From NCBI GenBank assembly GCA_964629765.1, contig CAZVTK010000008.1, positions 11,394-75,393 on the forward strand: a DNA stretch of 64,000 bases, given 5' to 3'. Below the pieces are notes generated by a model. It was not told where the DNA came from. It searched no databases and saw only the letters and a program-made list of their open reading frames with translations. Source of the stretch: RCIO01 sp964629765 (GTDB lineage Bacteria > Pseudomonadota > Alphaproteobacteria > Rhizobiales > Rhizobiaceae). Made by a program: the position numbers and the translations under genes. Positions within the stretch are counted from its first letter, which is position 1. Each line of letters begins with the position of its first letter. Positions 24,896 to 34,395 of this stretch are shown here, in pieces.

Positions 24896-25417
24896 TGGCC
24901 GAACGATCCACAGACGCCATGCGAGCAGCGGGCGGGAAGCGTCATAGTCGAAGGAAACACGGTGGCATCGCCGGAGAATTCAGAACCATGCGATCCCTGC
25001 ACAAGCAATCGTTCGAAGAGGCGATGAATTCCCGATCGAACTGCCGGCCGCCATGCCTAGATATACGGGAGATGATTTTGAGGTTCCGCTGCTGACGATC
25101 GACAGATGTCCACCCCTCTCCACCCCGATGTCGTTCATGTGGCCATCGACGCGCCTCGGGTCGAGTCTGCTATGGGGACGGAAAGTTCGCAAGATAAATT
25201 TTTGTTCGTCGTGCGCATCGATATGGGGAGCGCTGGCGTTTGCGCGCCCGGATATCCGCTCGAAAAATCGCGCCGATAGAGGATATCAAGCCCGTCGGGA
25301 GGCTCGGCCTCAAGCCCTGCGCCGGAGCGGGGCAATCTCGTGGTGCCGAATGCCGTCCGTTCGCGTCGGCGCGAACGCGCCGTCGTCTGCGGGCGACGGC
25401 TCGCCCCGCGACCGCCA
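24896..25417. other. Gene-free interval between catabolic cluster and autotransporter
   Basis: About 520 bases with no credible gene; short open frames on both strands are Arg/Pro-rich and match nothing. It should contain the promoter of the minus-strand ATP-NAD-kinase-like gene at its left side and the 3' end of the autotransporter transcript at its right side. A hairpin is seen at 25379-25400. No repeat or RNA gene was recognised. Confidence 0.4.
25379..25400 (-). terminator. Hairpin after the autotransporter gene
   Basis: Perfect seven-base arms GCCGTCG (25379-25385) and CGACGGC (25394-25400) around an eight-base loop, 17 bases after the autotransporter stop on the minus strand. No T-run follows. 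It is a plausible 3' end structure. Confidence 0.4.
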
Positions 25418-28400
25418 CTACCATTTGAAGCTGAGCTTGCCTTTGGCGGCGTATCCGATCGTTCCCGTGCCGAACTCGCCGGAGCCCTCGAACGACAGGC
25501 CGACGCCGTTGGAGAAGCTGTGCGCCACGCGAAGCGACACGATGCCCGTGTCGGCGCCCCCGGTTGCGCCCTGGGTGGCGAAGGCGGTGCCCGGCAGGCC
25601 GGCAAAGCCGGCCGTGGCCGCGCGGCCTTGCGAGATGGAGTGCGCCCAGCCGAGCATGCCGGAAAATGCGGTGGTTCCGCTCGCTCCCTTGATAGCCTTA
25701 TGGAAGCGCAGACCGATCTCGGAGCGGGCTTCGATGCTGGTCTGCGCGCCATAGGCGAGCGCGAAGGTGCCGGCGCCGCTGCCGGTCTCCCCGTAGGCGG
25801 GCGTCGAGAAGGATAGAGCGCGCGCGGCGGCGAAGGGGATGAGGTCAACGGCAGGCGTGGCGAAGCGCCAGCCGGCCTCGAGCCGTCCCGAAACGGAATG
25901 GGCGGTGAACGCCGCGGCATAGGTCTCGCCGCCCACGGCGCGGGTGGTGGAGACGAAGTTGAGGCCGTAGGCGAAGGCGCCGGCCACATAGGCGCGCCCG
26001 AAATCGTGGCTTGCGCGCAGGCCGGCCGAGGCGGTGCCGACGCCGGCGGTGCCGAGGCCGGACACCGTCGCGCTCGACCAGGTGGCGCCGAGCGCCAAGC
26101 CGGCGCGGGTGACGCCGCTCACCCAGTCGAAGCCGGAAGCGAGCCCGACCGCCGAGCCGGTCATCGCCTGCGAGCCGACGGCCGGATTGCCGGCGAGGTC
26201 GATACCGCCGCCGAACGGCGCGCCCCACGCCTGATAGCGCTGGGGCCCGGGCGCCGCACCGTCGCCGAAGCCGGCGTCGAGCCGGTGCGGGAGGCGCGTC
26301 GCGCCGGTCGCCAAATCCGCACCACCGCTTCCCTGCCCGTCCAGCATCGGCGCCAAAATGACGTCGAGGAAACGGTCGGCGGCCAGCATGCCCGCCTGCA
26401 CAGCGCCCGTGCCGGTTTCGGCCGACACCAGCGTCAGGCCCTCCGGCGACAGCGCGGCGAAGTCCGCCGGCAGCCCGCCCGTCGCCTCGAAATGGCGCAC
26501 GATCGCGTCGGCCACCTGACGGCGATTCCAGTTAAGGTTTGAAAACGGTTGGGCGGCAGCGGGCCCGCCGCCCGCCATCAGCAGCTCCAGCACCAGCAGC
26601 GCCTCGTTGCCCTCATAGGCGAGCGCGTGGGCGAAGCCCGCCGGCGCCGTGCCCGAAAGGCCGGCGAAGGTGGTGCCGCCCAGTCCGCCGGCTGCATTGA
26701 CGATGACGTAGCGCCGGGCGACGTAGCTGCCGGGCTCGTAGACCGCGACCACCGTTGCTCCGAACAAAACGGCATTGCCCGCCCCGCCGACCGCGACCAC
26801 GTTGACACGGTCGGCTGATGCCGGCGAGACCTCCACCGCGTAGCGCGAGCCGGGCGCAAGGATCAGCGCGCCGTTCACCGTCAGCGTCCCGATCGAATTG
26901 CCGGGTGCAAGCGTCCCGCCGCCCTGGATCGTCGCCGCGGCAACGGTGCCGGTACCCGCGAGGAACGCGCCGTCCGCTACCGTCACGCCTGCCGAGGCCG
27001 CGATCGAGCCGTTCACGGCAAGCGTGCCGCCGGCCACGGCGGTGGCGCCGGTAAAGATGCTGGCGCCCGTCAGGACCTGCGTGCCGGTGCCTTCCTTCAC
27101 GAGCGAAAGCACGGTCACGCCGGCCGTGCCGAGGCCGGGCAGGATATCCTGGACAACACCGGAGAAAATCGCCGACGCGTTGTTTCCGCCGAACCTCAGC
27201 TCCCGCGGCGCGGGGCCGCTGCCGCCGACCGTGCCGGCGCCCGCGAGCGAACCCACGGTTTCCGTCGCCGAAGCAAGGCCGAACTGCGCGCCGGCCGCCA
27301 CGGTCACCGCCGACAGGTCGCCGATGCCGTTTCCGCCCGCGGCGATCAGCGTGCCGGCGGCGATGTCGGTGGCGCCGGCATAGCCGTTGGCGTTGTTGAG
27401 CACGGTGAGCGTGCCGGCTCCGGCCTTGGTGAGGCCCCCGACGCCGACGATCCGCCCGGACACGGTCGTGTCGAAGCCGTTGGTATCGAAGGTGCCGCCG
27501 CCGGCATTGAGCGTGACGTCGCGCGTACCGGCGAGATCGAAGGCGGCGCCGAACAGCAGCGTACCCCCGCCGAAGCCGAGGGGGCCTGTGGCGGCGCCGA
27601 GATTGTCGTCGGACGAGACCGACAGCGTGCCCTGATCGATGGTCCAGGGCATGACGCCGGCGTTCGTGCCCGTCAGCGTCCAGGTCGAGGGGCCGGTCTT
27701 GATGAAATCGGCAAAGCCCCGGTACTTGGCTGCCGCGCCGATGGTGGAAACGTCCATCGCCGCGCCGACGGCGCCGCCGAGACGGAAGGTGCCGTTGCCG
27801 GTCTGGTCGACGACATTGCCGGTGACCGTCGCGGCTCCCTGCAATTCGAACGCATTCGCTCCGGCGGTGAAGGTGACCGCATTCGCCCCGCCCGCACCGC
27901 CCCCGGCGATCGAGCCCCCGCTGCCGAGCGTCAGGTCCAGTCCGGCGCCCACGACACCCGTTCCGTGAGCGCCGCCCGCAGCCGACAGACCGCCCGCACC
28001 CCCGCCAATTCCGCCTGCGACCGCCCCGGCGACCGTCACCGTGGCGATATCGGTGAACAGCAGGCCGATGCCGCCGGAGCCGCCATTGCCGGCGCCCGGA
28101 CCGCCGTTCCACCCGTCGAATCCGCTGAACCCGCCGGCGCCGCCATTGCCGCCGGTGACGTTGACGCCCAGCGTGCCGAGCGCGCCGGCTCCCGTGACCA
28201 CCGCCCCGTAGCCGCCGGCACCGCCGCCGCCGGCACCGCCGAACCACTGGGTTTCGCCGCCGCGGCCGCCATTGCCGCCCTGCACGGCGCCCACGGGCAA
28301 AGCGGCGCCCACGAAACCATGCGCTCCGCCGCCGCCGCCGCCATTGCCGCCGGTGCCCGCCGGGTCGCCGTTGACGGAAACGCCGTCGCCACCATTGCCG

Positions 28401-28747
28401 CCGGGGCCTGTGCCGCCGGCTCCGCCCGCGGAAATGGGTCCCGGGCTTCCGGCGCCGCCGTTCACGCCGGCCCCGCCGCCGCCGCCGCCGCCATTGCCCG
28501 TCGGCGCAGCGCCCGCGGCCCCGTTTCCAAGAATGCTGTCGGCACCACCCGCGCCGCCCGTGCCCGTGACGGCGCCGTTGTTGAAGCCAGCCGCGGTCGC
28601 ACCGCCGCCCGCGCCGGCATCGGCCTTGCCGTCGGTCGCGGTCAGGCACAGAATCAGGCTCGCGCCCGCGAGCGCGCCGGGCAGACGGAGCTTCGCGACG
28701 CCGGCGAGCAGGCGCCCACGCGCGCGCGTCATCTCCACAGGTCTCAT
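25418..28747 (-). CDS. Type V secretion autotransporter with glycine-rich passenger
   Basis: A 1109-residue outer-membrane autotransporter. Residues 1 to ~44 are a signal peptide with a long charged start and a hydrophobic core ('LAGASLILCLTA') before 'DGKADA'. From ~45 to ~300 the passenger is extremely rich in Gly and Ala with repeated GG-A-GG blocks. From ~330 on come autotransporter-associated beta-strand repeats ('LTKAGAGTLTVLNNANGY', 'LVKEGTGTQVLTGASIFTGA'). The last ~290 residues are the beta-barrel translocator ('YQAWGAPFGG', 'GFDWVSGVTRAGLALGATW') ending in Trp ('GKLSFKW'), the usual outer-membrane C-terminal aromatic. No catalytic triad is visible, so an adhesin or matrix role is more likely than a protease. 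Start 28747 is chosen by the signal peptide. Confidence 0.88.
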   Translation of the reverse strand: MRPVEMTRARGRLLAGVAKLRLPGALAGASLILCLTATDGKADAGAGGGATAAGFNNGAVTGTGGAGGADSILGNGAAGAAPTGNGGGGGGGAGVNGGAGSPGPISAGGAGGTGPGGNGGDGVSVNGDPAGTGGNGGGGGGAHGFVGAALPVGAVQGGNGGRGGETQWFGGAGGGGAGGYGAVVTGAGALGTLGVNVTGGNGGAGGFSGFDGWNGGPGAGNGGSGGIGLLFTDIATVTVAGAVAGGIGGGAGGLSAAGGAHGTGVVGAGLDLTLGSGGSIAGGGAGGANAVTFTAGANAFELQGAATVTGNVVDQTGNGTFRLGGAVGAAMDVSTIGAAAKYRGFADFIKTGPSTWTLTGTNAGVMPWTIDQGTLSVSSDDNLGAATGPLGFGGGTLLFGAAFDLAGTRDVTLNAGGGTFDTNGFDTTVSGRIVGVGGLTKAGAGTLTVLNNANGYAGATDIAAGTLIAAGGNGIGDLSAVTVAAGAQFGLASATETVGSLAGAGTVGGSGPAPRELRFGGNNASAIFSGVVQDILPGLGTAGVTVLSLVKEGTGTQVLTGASIFTGATAVAGGTLAVNGSIAASAGVTVADGAFLAGTGTVAAATIQGGGTLAPGNSIGTLTVNGALILAPGSRYAVEVSPASADRVNVVAVGGAGNAVLFGATVVAVYEPGSYVARRYVIVNAAGGLGGTTFAGLSGTAPAGFAHALAYEGNEALLVLELLMAGGGPAAAQPFSNLNWNRRQVADAIVRHFEATGGLPADFAALSPEGLTLVSAETGTGAVQAGMLAADRFLDVILAPMLDGQGSGGADLATGATRLPHRLDAGFGDGAAPGPQRYQAWGAPFGGGIDLAGNPAVGSQAMTGSAVGLASGFDWVSGVTRAGLALGATWSSATVSGLGTAGVGTASAGLRASHDFGRAYVAGAFAYGLNFVSTTRAVGGETYAAAFTAHSVSGRLEAGWRFATPAVDLIPFAAARALSFSTPAYGETGSGAGTFALAYGAQTSIEARSEIGLRFHKAIKGASGTTAFSGMLGWAHSISQGRAATAGFAGLPGTAFATQGATGGADTGIVSLRVAHSFSNGVGLSFEGSGEFGTGTIGYAAKGKLSFKW

Positions 28748-28849
28748 GCTTCCGCCCCACCCTGGCCTGAAGCGCCTCCCGGCGCCCCGGGCTTGCCGCC
28801 CACGCTTCGGCGTGCGACCGCCGACCGGGAGAAATCTAGCGAGGAGGAA

Positions 28850-28980
28850 ACAGCGCAACAATAAATATTATAGAATATTATCTATTCATAAGCCGAATAT
28901 CAGCCTATCAGACATTGAATGTGATAGTATGCAATATTTATATACACAATATCGACGTCGCCGCACCCCGCTCATCACGC
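28850..28980. promoter_or_regulatory. AT-rich promoter island upstream of the autotransporter
   Basis: About 130 bases of the 418-base divergent interval 28748-29165 are strongly AT-rich, with repeated AATATT and TATA-type steps, in otherwise very GC-rich DNA. It lies 100-230 bases upstream of the autotransporter start and about 190-320 upstream of the MFS gene. Such islands are typical targets of MucR/H-NS-like silencers in this bacterial group; that regulator is inferred, not seen. The rest of the interval holds nothing coding. Confidence 0.5.
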
Positions 28981-29165
28981 GATATGGCCGAAATGACGGA
29001 AGAAATATTTGATTGATGTTCCGTCGTCCCGGTGATCCGGCCATCGTGGCGGATTGATGGAAGCAGCGGCAGTCCGCCGAAAGCGCACTTGCCTGACCTT
29101 GCGGAAGGGTATTTCAATCGGCGTCGCTTCGGCATCGACCAGACCCGGAGACGGGGCATCACCGA

Positions 29166-30449
29166 ATGGCCCCGCGGCCGGGTTGGCGAGTCACATCGGC
29201 AGTGCGTGAATTGAAGCTCCTCGTTACCCTCCTCGTCGCGATCTGGATGATGAATCACCTCGACCGCCAGGTGATGGGCATCCTGCTCGAGGCGATCCGC
29301 CTCGACCTCGACCTGACCGACTTCGAGCTGGGATTGATTTCCGGCCTCGCCTTCGCGGTCGTGTTTGCCGTCGCGACGATCCCGGCTGCCCTCTGGTCGG
29401 CCTATGGCAGCCGCCGCAACCTCATCGCCCTGTCGGCCATCGTCTGGAGCCTGATGACCATGTTCGGCAGCATGGCCACCGGCTTCTGGCACCTCGCCAT
29501 CGCGCGCGCCGGCATAGCGCTGGGCGAGGCCGGCAGCGGCCCTGCCTCGCATTCGCTGCTGTCCGACATGGCCGGCGACCGGCGCCGCACGGGAAGCCTC
29601 GCCTTGTTCACCGCCGGCGCGGCGCTGGGCACGGCGCTGGCGATCTTTGCCGGCGGCCTGCTCGGCCAGATGTTCGGCTGGCGCGCGGCGCTGCTTGCCG
29701 TCGGCGTTCCGGGCCTCGTCCTCGGCATGGCGCTGCTGCTGGTCCGCGAGCCCGCGCGCGCCTACGCGCATCCGGCCTCCGCGCGGGAGGCGTTGCGTCC
29801 GGCGGTGCTGCTCACGACCGTCCGGGAAATCGCCGCAGCACGGCCGGCACTGCTGGCGCTTCTTGCCGCGATGCTCCACTACATCGTCCTCAATGGCGGG
29901 ATCGCCTGGTATCCGGCCTTCCTGATCAGGGTGCACGGGTTCACGCCGCTTCAGGCCGGGACGGTGCTGGCGCTCGGCGGCCTGGCCGGCGTCGCGGGCA
30001 CGATCTATTCGGGCCGCCTGATCGATCGGGTCGGCACCGCGCGGCCCGGCTTGCGCGCATGGATTCCGGCCGCGGCAATCGCCCTCACGACCCCGTTCGA
30101 CATGATCATGCTGCTGGCAGACGACCCGCGCATCGTCATCGCGGCCTTCTTCGTGCCGGTTTCCGTCTCGGCCATCATGGTCGCCCCGACCGCGGCCATC
30201 CTGCACGAGGCGGTGGCGCCGCCGCGCCGGGCGATGGCGTCGGCGATCCTGCTCGGCGCCGGCAGCGCCCTCGTCGGCACCGGGCTCGGCCCCAGCGCGG
30301 TGGGGGTCATGAGCCACTTCGCGTTCGGCGGCGGCACGGCGGATTCGCTGCGCTACGCCCTCGTCGCCTTGCAATTGTTCGGGCTGAGCGCGGCGCTCGT
30401 CTACTACCTTGCCGGGCGCTCGCTCGCGGTCGCGCCCTCCGCCGGCTGA
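29166..30449 (+). CDS. Major facilitator superfamily transporter
   Basis: A 427-residue protein with 12 hydrophobic segments. 'NHLDRQVMGILLEAIRLDLD' and 'LGLISGLAFAVVFAVATIP' are typical of the spinster/hexuronate (ACS-like) branch, with the inter-helix-2/3 motif 'ALWSAYGSRRNLIALSAIVW'. 'IARAGIALGEAGSGPASHSL' in helix 4 is the gate motif of that branch. Function is export or import of an organic acid or lipid-like compound; the direction cannot be told. A later GTG start (29202) is possible. Its 3' end overlaps the convergent LysR gene by 46 bases. Confidence 0.87.
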   Translation: MAPRPGWRVTSAVRELKLLVTLLVAIWMMNHLDRQVMGILLEAIRLDLDLTDFELGLISGLAFAVVFAVATIPAALWSAYGSRRNLIALSAIVWSLMTMFGSMATGFWHLAIARAGIALGEAGSGPASHSLLSDMAGDRRRTGSLALFTAGAALGTALAIFAGGLLGQMFGWRAALLAVGVPGLVLGMALLLVREPARAYAHPASAREALRPAVLLTTVREIAAARPALLALLAAMLHYIVLNGGIAWYPAFLIRVHGFTPLQAGTVLALGGLAGVAGTIYSGRLIDRVGTARPGLRAWIPAAAIALTTPFDMIMLLADDPRIVIAAFFVPVSVSAIMVAPTAAILHEAVAPPRRAMASAILLGAGSALVGTGLGPSAVGVMSHFAFGGGTADSLRYALVALQLFGLSAALVYYLAGRSLAVAPSAG

Positions 30450-31408
30450 GCCGGCAGGCCGGGTCCGCCCGGATCGGAATTCGCAACCCGCAGGAAATGC
30501 GTCTTCAGCCAGTTGAGCCCCGGATCGGCGGACTTGTCGGTCTTCCAGCCCATGAAGATGCGCACCAGGGGATACTCGAACGGCAGCGGCATCACCTGCA
30601 AGCCGAAGCCGGGCGCGACCGTGTTCGCATAGCGCCGCGGCACGATCGCCAGCAGGTCGGTGGCAGCGACCATCGGGGCCATGTCGTTGCCGTTCGGCAC
30701 CTCGCAGACCACGCGACGGGCGATGCCCGCGGCAAGGAAGATGTTGGCCGTCTGCATGCGCAGCCGGGCGCTCAGCGGCATCACCACATGGCCCGCCCGC
30801 GAGAACTGCTCGCGCGTGACGGAGCCGTCGACGAAGGGATGGCCGCGCCGCGCGATGCAGACCACGTCGATCGGCGGGAACGGCTCGAAGGTGACGCCCT
30901 GCTGCTGGTGCGGGAAGATGTCGAGCGAGAAGTCGACCTTGCCGCTCATCAGCGCCTCGTAGGGACTGTCCCAGTCCGGCTGTGCGATCTCGATCCGCAC
31001 ATTCGGAGCCTCGGCATCGATCTCCCGCAGCAGCGGCGGCAGGAAGGCGGGCAGCGCGAAATCGTGGATCGCAAGGATGAAGGTCCGGTTCGCCTGCGCC
31101 AGATCGAAGGTGCCGATGGATTCGAGGCCGCCGCGCAACGTCGCCAGCGCGTCGCGCACCGGCTTGATGAGGAAATTGGCAAAGCCGGTCGGCGCCACGC
31201 CGCGATCCGAGCGGACGAAGAGCTGATCGTCGAATTGCTGCCGCAGCCGCGCCAGCGCGTTGCTGACCGTCGGCTGGCTCATGCCGAGCCCCTTCGCCGC
31301 CTGGCTGATGTTGCGGGCGGAGTAGATCGCCTCGAAGATCAGCAGGAGATTGAGGTCGATCCTGCGCAGATCGAAATCCCGGTGAGCCTGTCCGGTGCTG
31401 CCTGGCAT
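30404..31408 (-). CDS. LysR-family transcriptional regulator
   Basis: A 334-residue LTTR. The N-terminal HTH reads 'RRIDLNLLLIFEAIYSARNI' and 'QAAKGLGMSQPTVSNALARL', close to the NodD/SyrM/PA0477-type group. The effector domain runs from about residue 105 ('RTFILAIHDFALPAFLPPLL') and ends in a 25-residue tail rich in Pro/Ala. Start ATG 31408 is chosen over the upstream in-frame ATG (31468) because the latter adds 20 residues with no family match. It is convergent with the MFS gene and not divergent from any target, so its regulon is unclear. The gap 31409-31708 upstream would hold its promoter. Confidence 0.88.
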   Translation of the reverse strand: MPGSTGQAHRDFDLRRIDLNLLLIFEAIYSARNISQAAKGLGMSQPTVSNALARLRQQFDDQLFVRSDRGVAPTGFANFLIKPVRDALATLRGGLESIGTFDLAQANRTFILAIHDFALPAFLPPLLREIDAEAPNVRIEIAQPDWDSPYEALMSGKVDFSLDIFPHQQQGVTFEPFPPIDVVCIARRGHPFVDGSVTREQFSRAGHVVMPLSARLRMQTANIFLAAGIARRVVCEVPNGNDMAPMVAATDLLAIVPRRYANTVAPGFGLQVMPLPFEYPLVRIFMGWKTDKSADPGLNWLKTHFLRVANSDPGGPGLPAQPAEGATASERPAR

Positions 31409-31708
31409 GGCCTCGTACCCCCTTGCCGACCGAGCGAGACCGCTGGCGCGCACAGGTGGCCATAGCACGAACTATTCAGATGCCGAATAGGCTTTTGGAA
31501 AAATCTGGCCCCAACGCCACTTCGCGACGACATTACAGGCATGGACAACGGCCAGATCGCCTGAGAAATCTTCCGCAACCGTTTGCTTTTCCGTAGTAAA
31601 TGAATCGAGCGGAACCGAGCCTGCGGCCCGCCGGTCCCTGCTATTCTGATTCATGATATAAGATATTTGAATAATTGGGATTGCCAAGGCTCCACAGCGC
31701 CCTTGCGA
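31409..31708. other. Gene-free interval between LysR and EEP genes
   Basis: 300 bases without a credible gene. A short AT-rich patch (about 31640-31680) near the end of the EEP gene stands out from the GC-rich surroundings. The promoter of the minus-strand LysR gene should lie in its left part. Nothing else was recognised. Confidence 0.35.
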
Positions 31709-32536
31709 TCAGGCGGCGGCGGAAACCGGCTGCGGCCCCACCCGCACCCACGCCTTCACCGGCAGGTGGTCGGAGGCGAGATGCGCGAGCGCGGTGTCGT
31801 GGACCTGCGAGCGCGTGACCAGCCCCGGCTGGTTGCTGATGATGCGGTCGAGCGCCAGCACCGGGCAGCCGGCCGGAAAGCTCGGCAGCAGCGGCTGGTG
31901 GCCGTGGAAGGCATCGTCCAGCCGGCGCAGCGACGACCGGCGGCCCGTGCGCCATTCGTTGAGGTCGCCGACCAGCAGCGTCGGCACGCTGTCCTGCGCC
32001 AGCGCGGAGAGGATCGTCTTGACCTGCAATGCGCGCGAGCGCCTGAGCAGGCCGAGATGGGCCGCGACGACGCGCAGTTGGCCGCCCGGCAGGCCGAGAT
32101 CGACGATCAGCGCGCCGCGCGGCTCGCCGCCCGGCAGCGCGATCTGCCGCGCCTCGGCCTCGATGCCCTCGCGCCGCAGCAGCAGGTTGCCGTGCCAGCC
32201 ATGCCCGTCGCGCGTCGGGGTCAGCGCCACCGGCACCAGCCCGCTGCGGTCGCGCAGGCTGTCGAGGTCGAGCAGCCCGCCACGGTCGCCGAAGCGGCGG
32301 TCGACCTCCTGGAGGGCCACGATGTCGGCGTCGAGTTCGGCGATCACGGAGGCGATGCGCCGGGGATCGAACACCCCGTCCTGCCCCACGCATTTGTGGA
32401 TGTTGTAGGACGCCACGACCATGTCGTGCATGTAGGCGTCGCAGCTCTGGTGGGACAGCGACTGGAGGCTGAAACGGCGCGGTATGAACGGCTTCAGCGA
32501 CTCGGCAAGCGCCGGCTTCCACATCAGGCTGGTCAT
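31709..32536 (-). CDS. Endonuclease/exonuclease/phosphatase (EEP) family protein
   Basis: A 275-residue EEP-fold enzyme. 'VVASYNIHKCVGQDGVFDP' holds the Asn of the first metal motif, 'DADIVALQEVDRRFGDRGG' the metal-binding Glu, 'LLVGDLNEWRTGRR' the GDxN motif and 'LASDHLPVKAWV' the catalytic SDH. This set is complete, so the enzyme should be active as a Mg-dependent phosphodiesterase. In many alphaproteobacteria an EEP gene stands next to a phospholipase D gene, as here (divergent, 182 bases). A joint role in phospholipid head-group metabolism or extracellular DNA use is inference. A short relic of a second copy lies at 3607-3700. Confidence 0.88.
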   Translation of the reverse strand: MTSLMWKPALAESLKPFIPRRFSLQSLSHQSCDAYMHDMVVASYNIHKCVGQDGVFDPRRIASVIAELDADIVALQEVDRRFGDRGGLLDLDSLRDRSGLVPVALTPTRDGHGWHGNLLLRREGIEAEARQIALPGGEPRGALIVDLGLPGGQLRVVAAHLGLLRRSRALQVKTILSALAQDSVPTLLVGDLNEWRTGRRSSLRRLDDAFHGHQPLLPSFPAGCPVLALDRIISNQPGLVTRSQVHDTALAHLASDHLPVKAWVRVGPQPVSAAA

Positions 32537-32718
32537 TCCGCGACGGTCTCCTTCGGCGCGAGTCTCCCGCATGAAACGCACCTTACGCCAGTTTGTTTAA
32601 TGATATGGTCATTTTTCGGCAGAACCGCCATCATTGTCGCGTGAAGCGCCTCGCGGCACCCCGCGCGGAGCGCTGAAAAGGCGCAGCGAGCGAGCGGCAA
32701 TCCCCGGACAGACCGCGC

Positions 32719-34269
32719 ATGAAGTACGTCGCCACCATCGGCATCGGCATCCTCGCCTTCTCGGCGCTGTCGGCATTGGCGGTCTATCTCTACGGGCGTT
32801 TCGCCCGGCGCGACACCGGCGCTCCCGCGCACGCGCTGCCGCTCGCCGACGACAGCGAGATCGACCGGCTGTTCGCGCCGCTGACCGATGCCCGCAAGGG
32901 CGAGAGCGGCCTGCAACTGCTCGCCGAGAGCCTTCACGCCTTCGCCGCGCGCGCCCGCTCGGCGCGGGCCGCCGGCCGCAGCCTCGACCTCATGTACTAT
33001 TACTGGAAGAAGGACCTGACGGGCACGCTGCTCGCCGGCGAGGTGCTGGACGCGGCCGACCGCGGCGTGCGCGTGCGCCTGCTGGTGGACGACATCAACC
33101 TCAAGGGCCGCGATGCCAACTATCTGTCGCTGGCCAGCCACGACAATGTCGATGTCCGCGTCTTCAACCCCTGCTGGAACCGCGTCGGCTCGCTCCAGCG
33201 CGGCTTCGAGCTCCTCTTCCGCGCCTTCTCGGCCACGCGCCGCATGCACAACAAGGCGTGGATCGCGGACGGCCGGCTGGCCATCGTCGGCGGGCGCAAC
33301 ATCGGCGACGCCTATTTCGACGCCTCGGACACCTTCAACTTCCGCGACCTCGACCTCGCTATCGTCGGACCGGCCGTGGCGCAGGCGGAAGCCGTGTTCG
33401 ACAGCTTCTGGAACAGCAACTGCGTGCTGCCCATCGGCTCGCTGCCGCGCATCGAGACCGGCGACCTCGCCGGCCTGCGCCGCGACATCGAGGCGGTGCG
33501 CGCCTCGGCCGGCGCCGCGCCGTTCCTGGAGCGGGTGAGAAGCGCGCCGTCGGTGCGCGCCGTGGTCGAGGAAGGCCCGCGCTTCCACTGGTGCGGCCGC
33601 GTCGAGGTGGTGGCCGATCCGCCGGGCAAATCGATGGGCGGCCACCGCGACGCATGGCTCTACAAGGCGATCTTCCCGGTCATGCGCTCGGCCGCCCGCA
33701 GCCTCGGCATCATCTCGCCCTACTTCATCCCCGGCCGGCGCGGCGTGCGCTCGCTGGTGGAGCTGGCGCGCAAGGGCGTGCACGTGACGGTGCTCACCAA
33801 CTCGCTCGCCGCCACCGACGTGGCGGCCGTCCACGGCGCCTATGCGCGATACCGCCTGCCGCTGCTTGCCGCCGGCGTCAGGCTGCACGAGTTGCGCCCG
33901 CGCGCGCGCCGCGGCTCCATCTCGCTGTTCGGCTCGCGCGGCGCCAGCCTCCACACCAAGGCTTTCGTGGTCGACGGCCGCGCCGGCTTCGTCGGCTCGT
34001 TCAACTTCGACCCGCGCTCGATCTCGCTCAACACCGAGATGGGCGTGCTGTTCGAGGAACCCGAGCTGACCGGCGAGGTGACGCAGCATTTCGCCCAGCT
34101 CACCACCTCCTCGGCGAGCTGGCGGCTGGGGCGGCGGCGCGGCCGCCTCGTCTGGCACGAGGGCGCCGGCCACCCGCAGCCCGACCTGCGGCACGAGCCC
34201 GAGGCCGGCATGGGCAGGCGGATCGTGGCGCGCGTCGTCGGCTGGCTGCCGGTCGAATCCCAGCTCTGA
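32719..34269 (+). CDS. Phospholipase D-like / cardiolipin synthase-like protein
   Basis: A 516-residue PLD-superfamily protein anchored by one N-terminal membrane segment (about residues 5-27). The two HKD motifs are intact: H177-x-K179-x4-D184 in 'MHNKAWIADGRLAIVGGRNI' and H412-x-K414-x4-D419 in 'LHTKAFVVDGRAGFVGSFNF'. 'YYYWKKDLTGTLLAGEVLDA' is the N-terminal PLD strand seen in ClsC/YmdC-type proteins. It should cleave or transfer phosphatidyl groups at the periplasmic face. The C-terminal tail (after ~470) is variable. It is divergent from the EEP gene; a small membrane-protein gene follows. Confidence 0.9.
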   Translation: MKYVATIGIGILAFSALSALAVYLYGRFARRDTGAPAHALPLADDSEIDRLFAPLTDARKGESGLQLLAESLHAFAARARSARAAGRSLDLMYYYWKKDLTGTLLAGEVLDAADRGVRVRLLVDDINLKGRDANYLSLASHDNVDVRVFNPCWNRVGSLQRGFELLFRAFSATRRMHNKAWIADGRLAIVGGRNIGDAYFDASDTFNFRDLDLAIVGPAVAQAEAVFDSFWNSNCVLPIGSLPRIETGDLAGLRRDIEAVRASAGAAPFLERVRSAPSVRAVVEEGPRFHWCGRVEVVADPPGKSMGGHRDAWLYKAIFPVMRSAARSLGIISPYFIPGRRGVRSLVELARKGVHVTVLTNSLAATDVAAVHGAYARYRLPLLAAGVRLHELRPRARRGSISLFGSRGASLHTKAFVVDGRAGFVGSFNFDPRSISLNTEMGVLFEEPELTGEVTQHFAQLTTSSASWRLGRRRGRLVWHEGAGHPQPDLRHEPEAGMGRRIVARVVGWLPVESQL

Positions 34270-34395
34270 GCGCGCCGGCCGGAACGCACTGCCGCACCAA
34301 TGTTTCCTTCGGGTAACACGGCCCCGACCGACCGGCACGCTATGGTTACCGCGCGGTTCTACATACGGCCACCGAAGAGACCGGGAGCCGCCGCG

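Noticed and set aside
26613..28760. 715-codon minus-strand frame inside the autotransporter gene
   Set aside because: Same-strand frame shifted by one base over the Gly-rich repeat; almost only Arg and Gly, a codon-repeat artefact.
32634..34316. 560-codon frame overlapping the phospholipase D gene
   Set aside because: Shifted frame of the PLD gene; the true frame has both HKD motifs.
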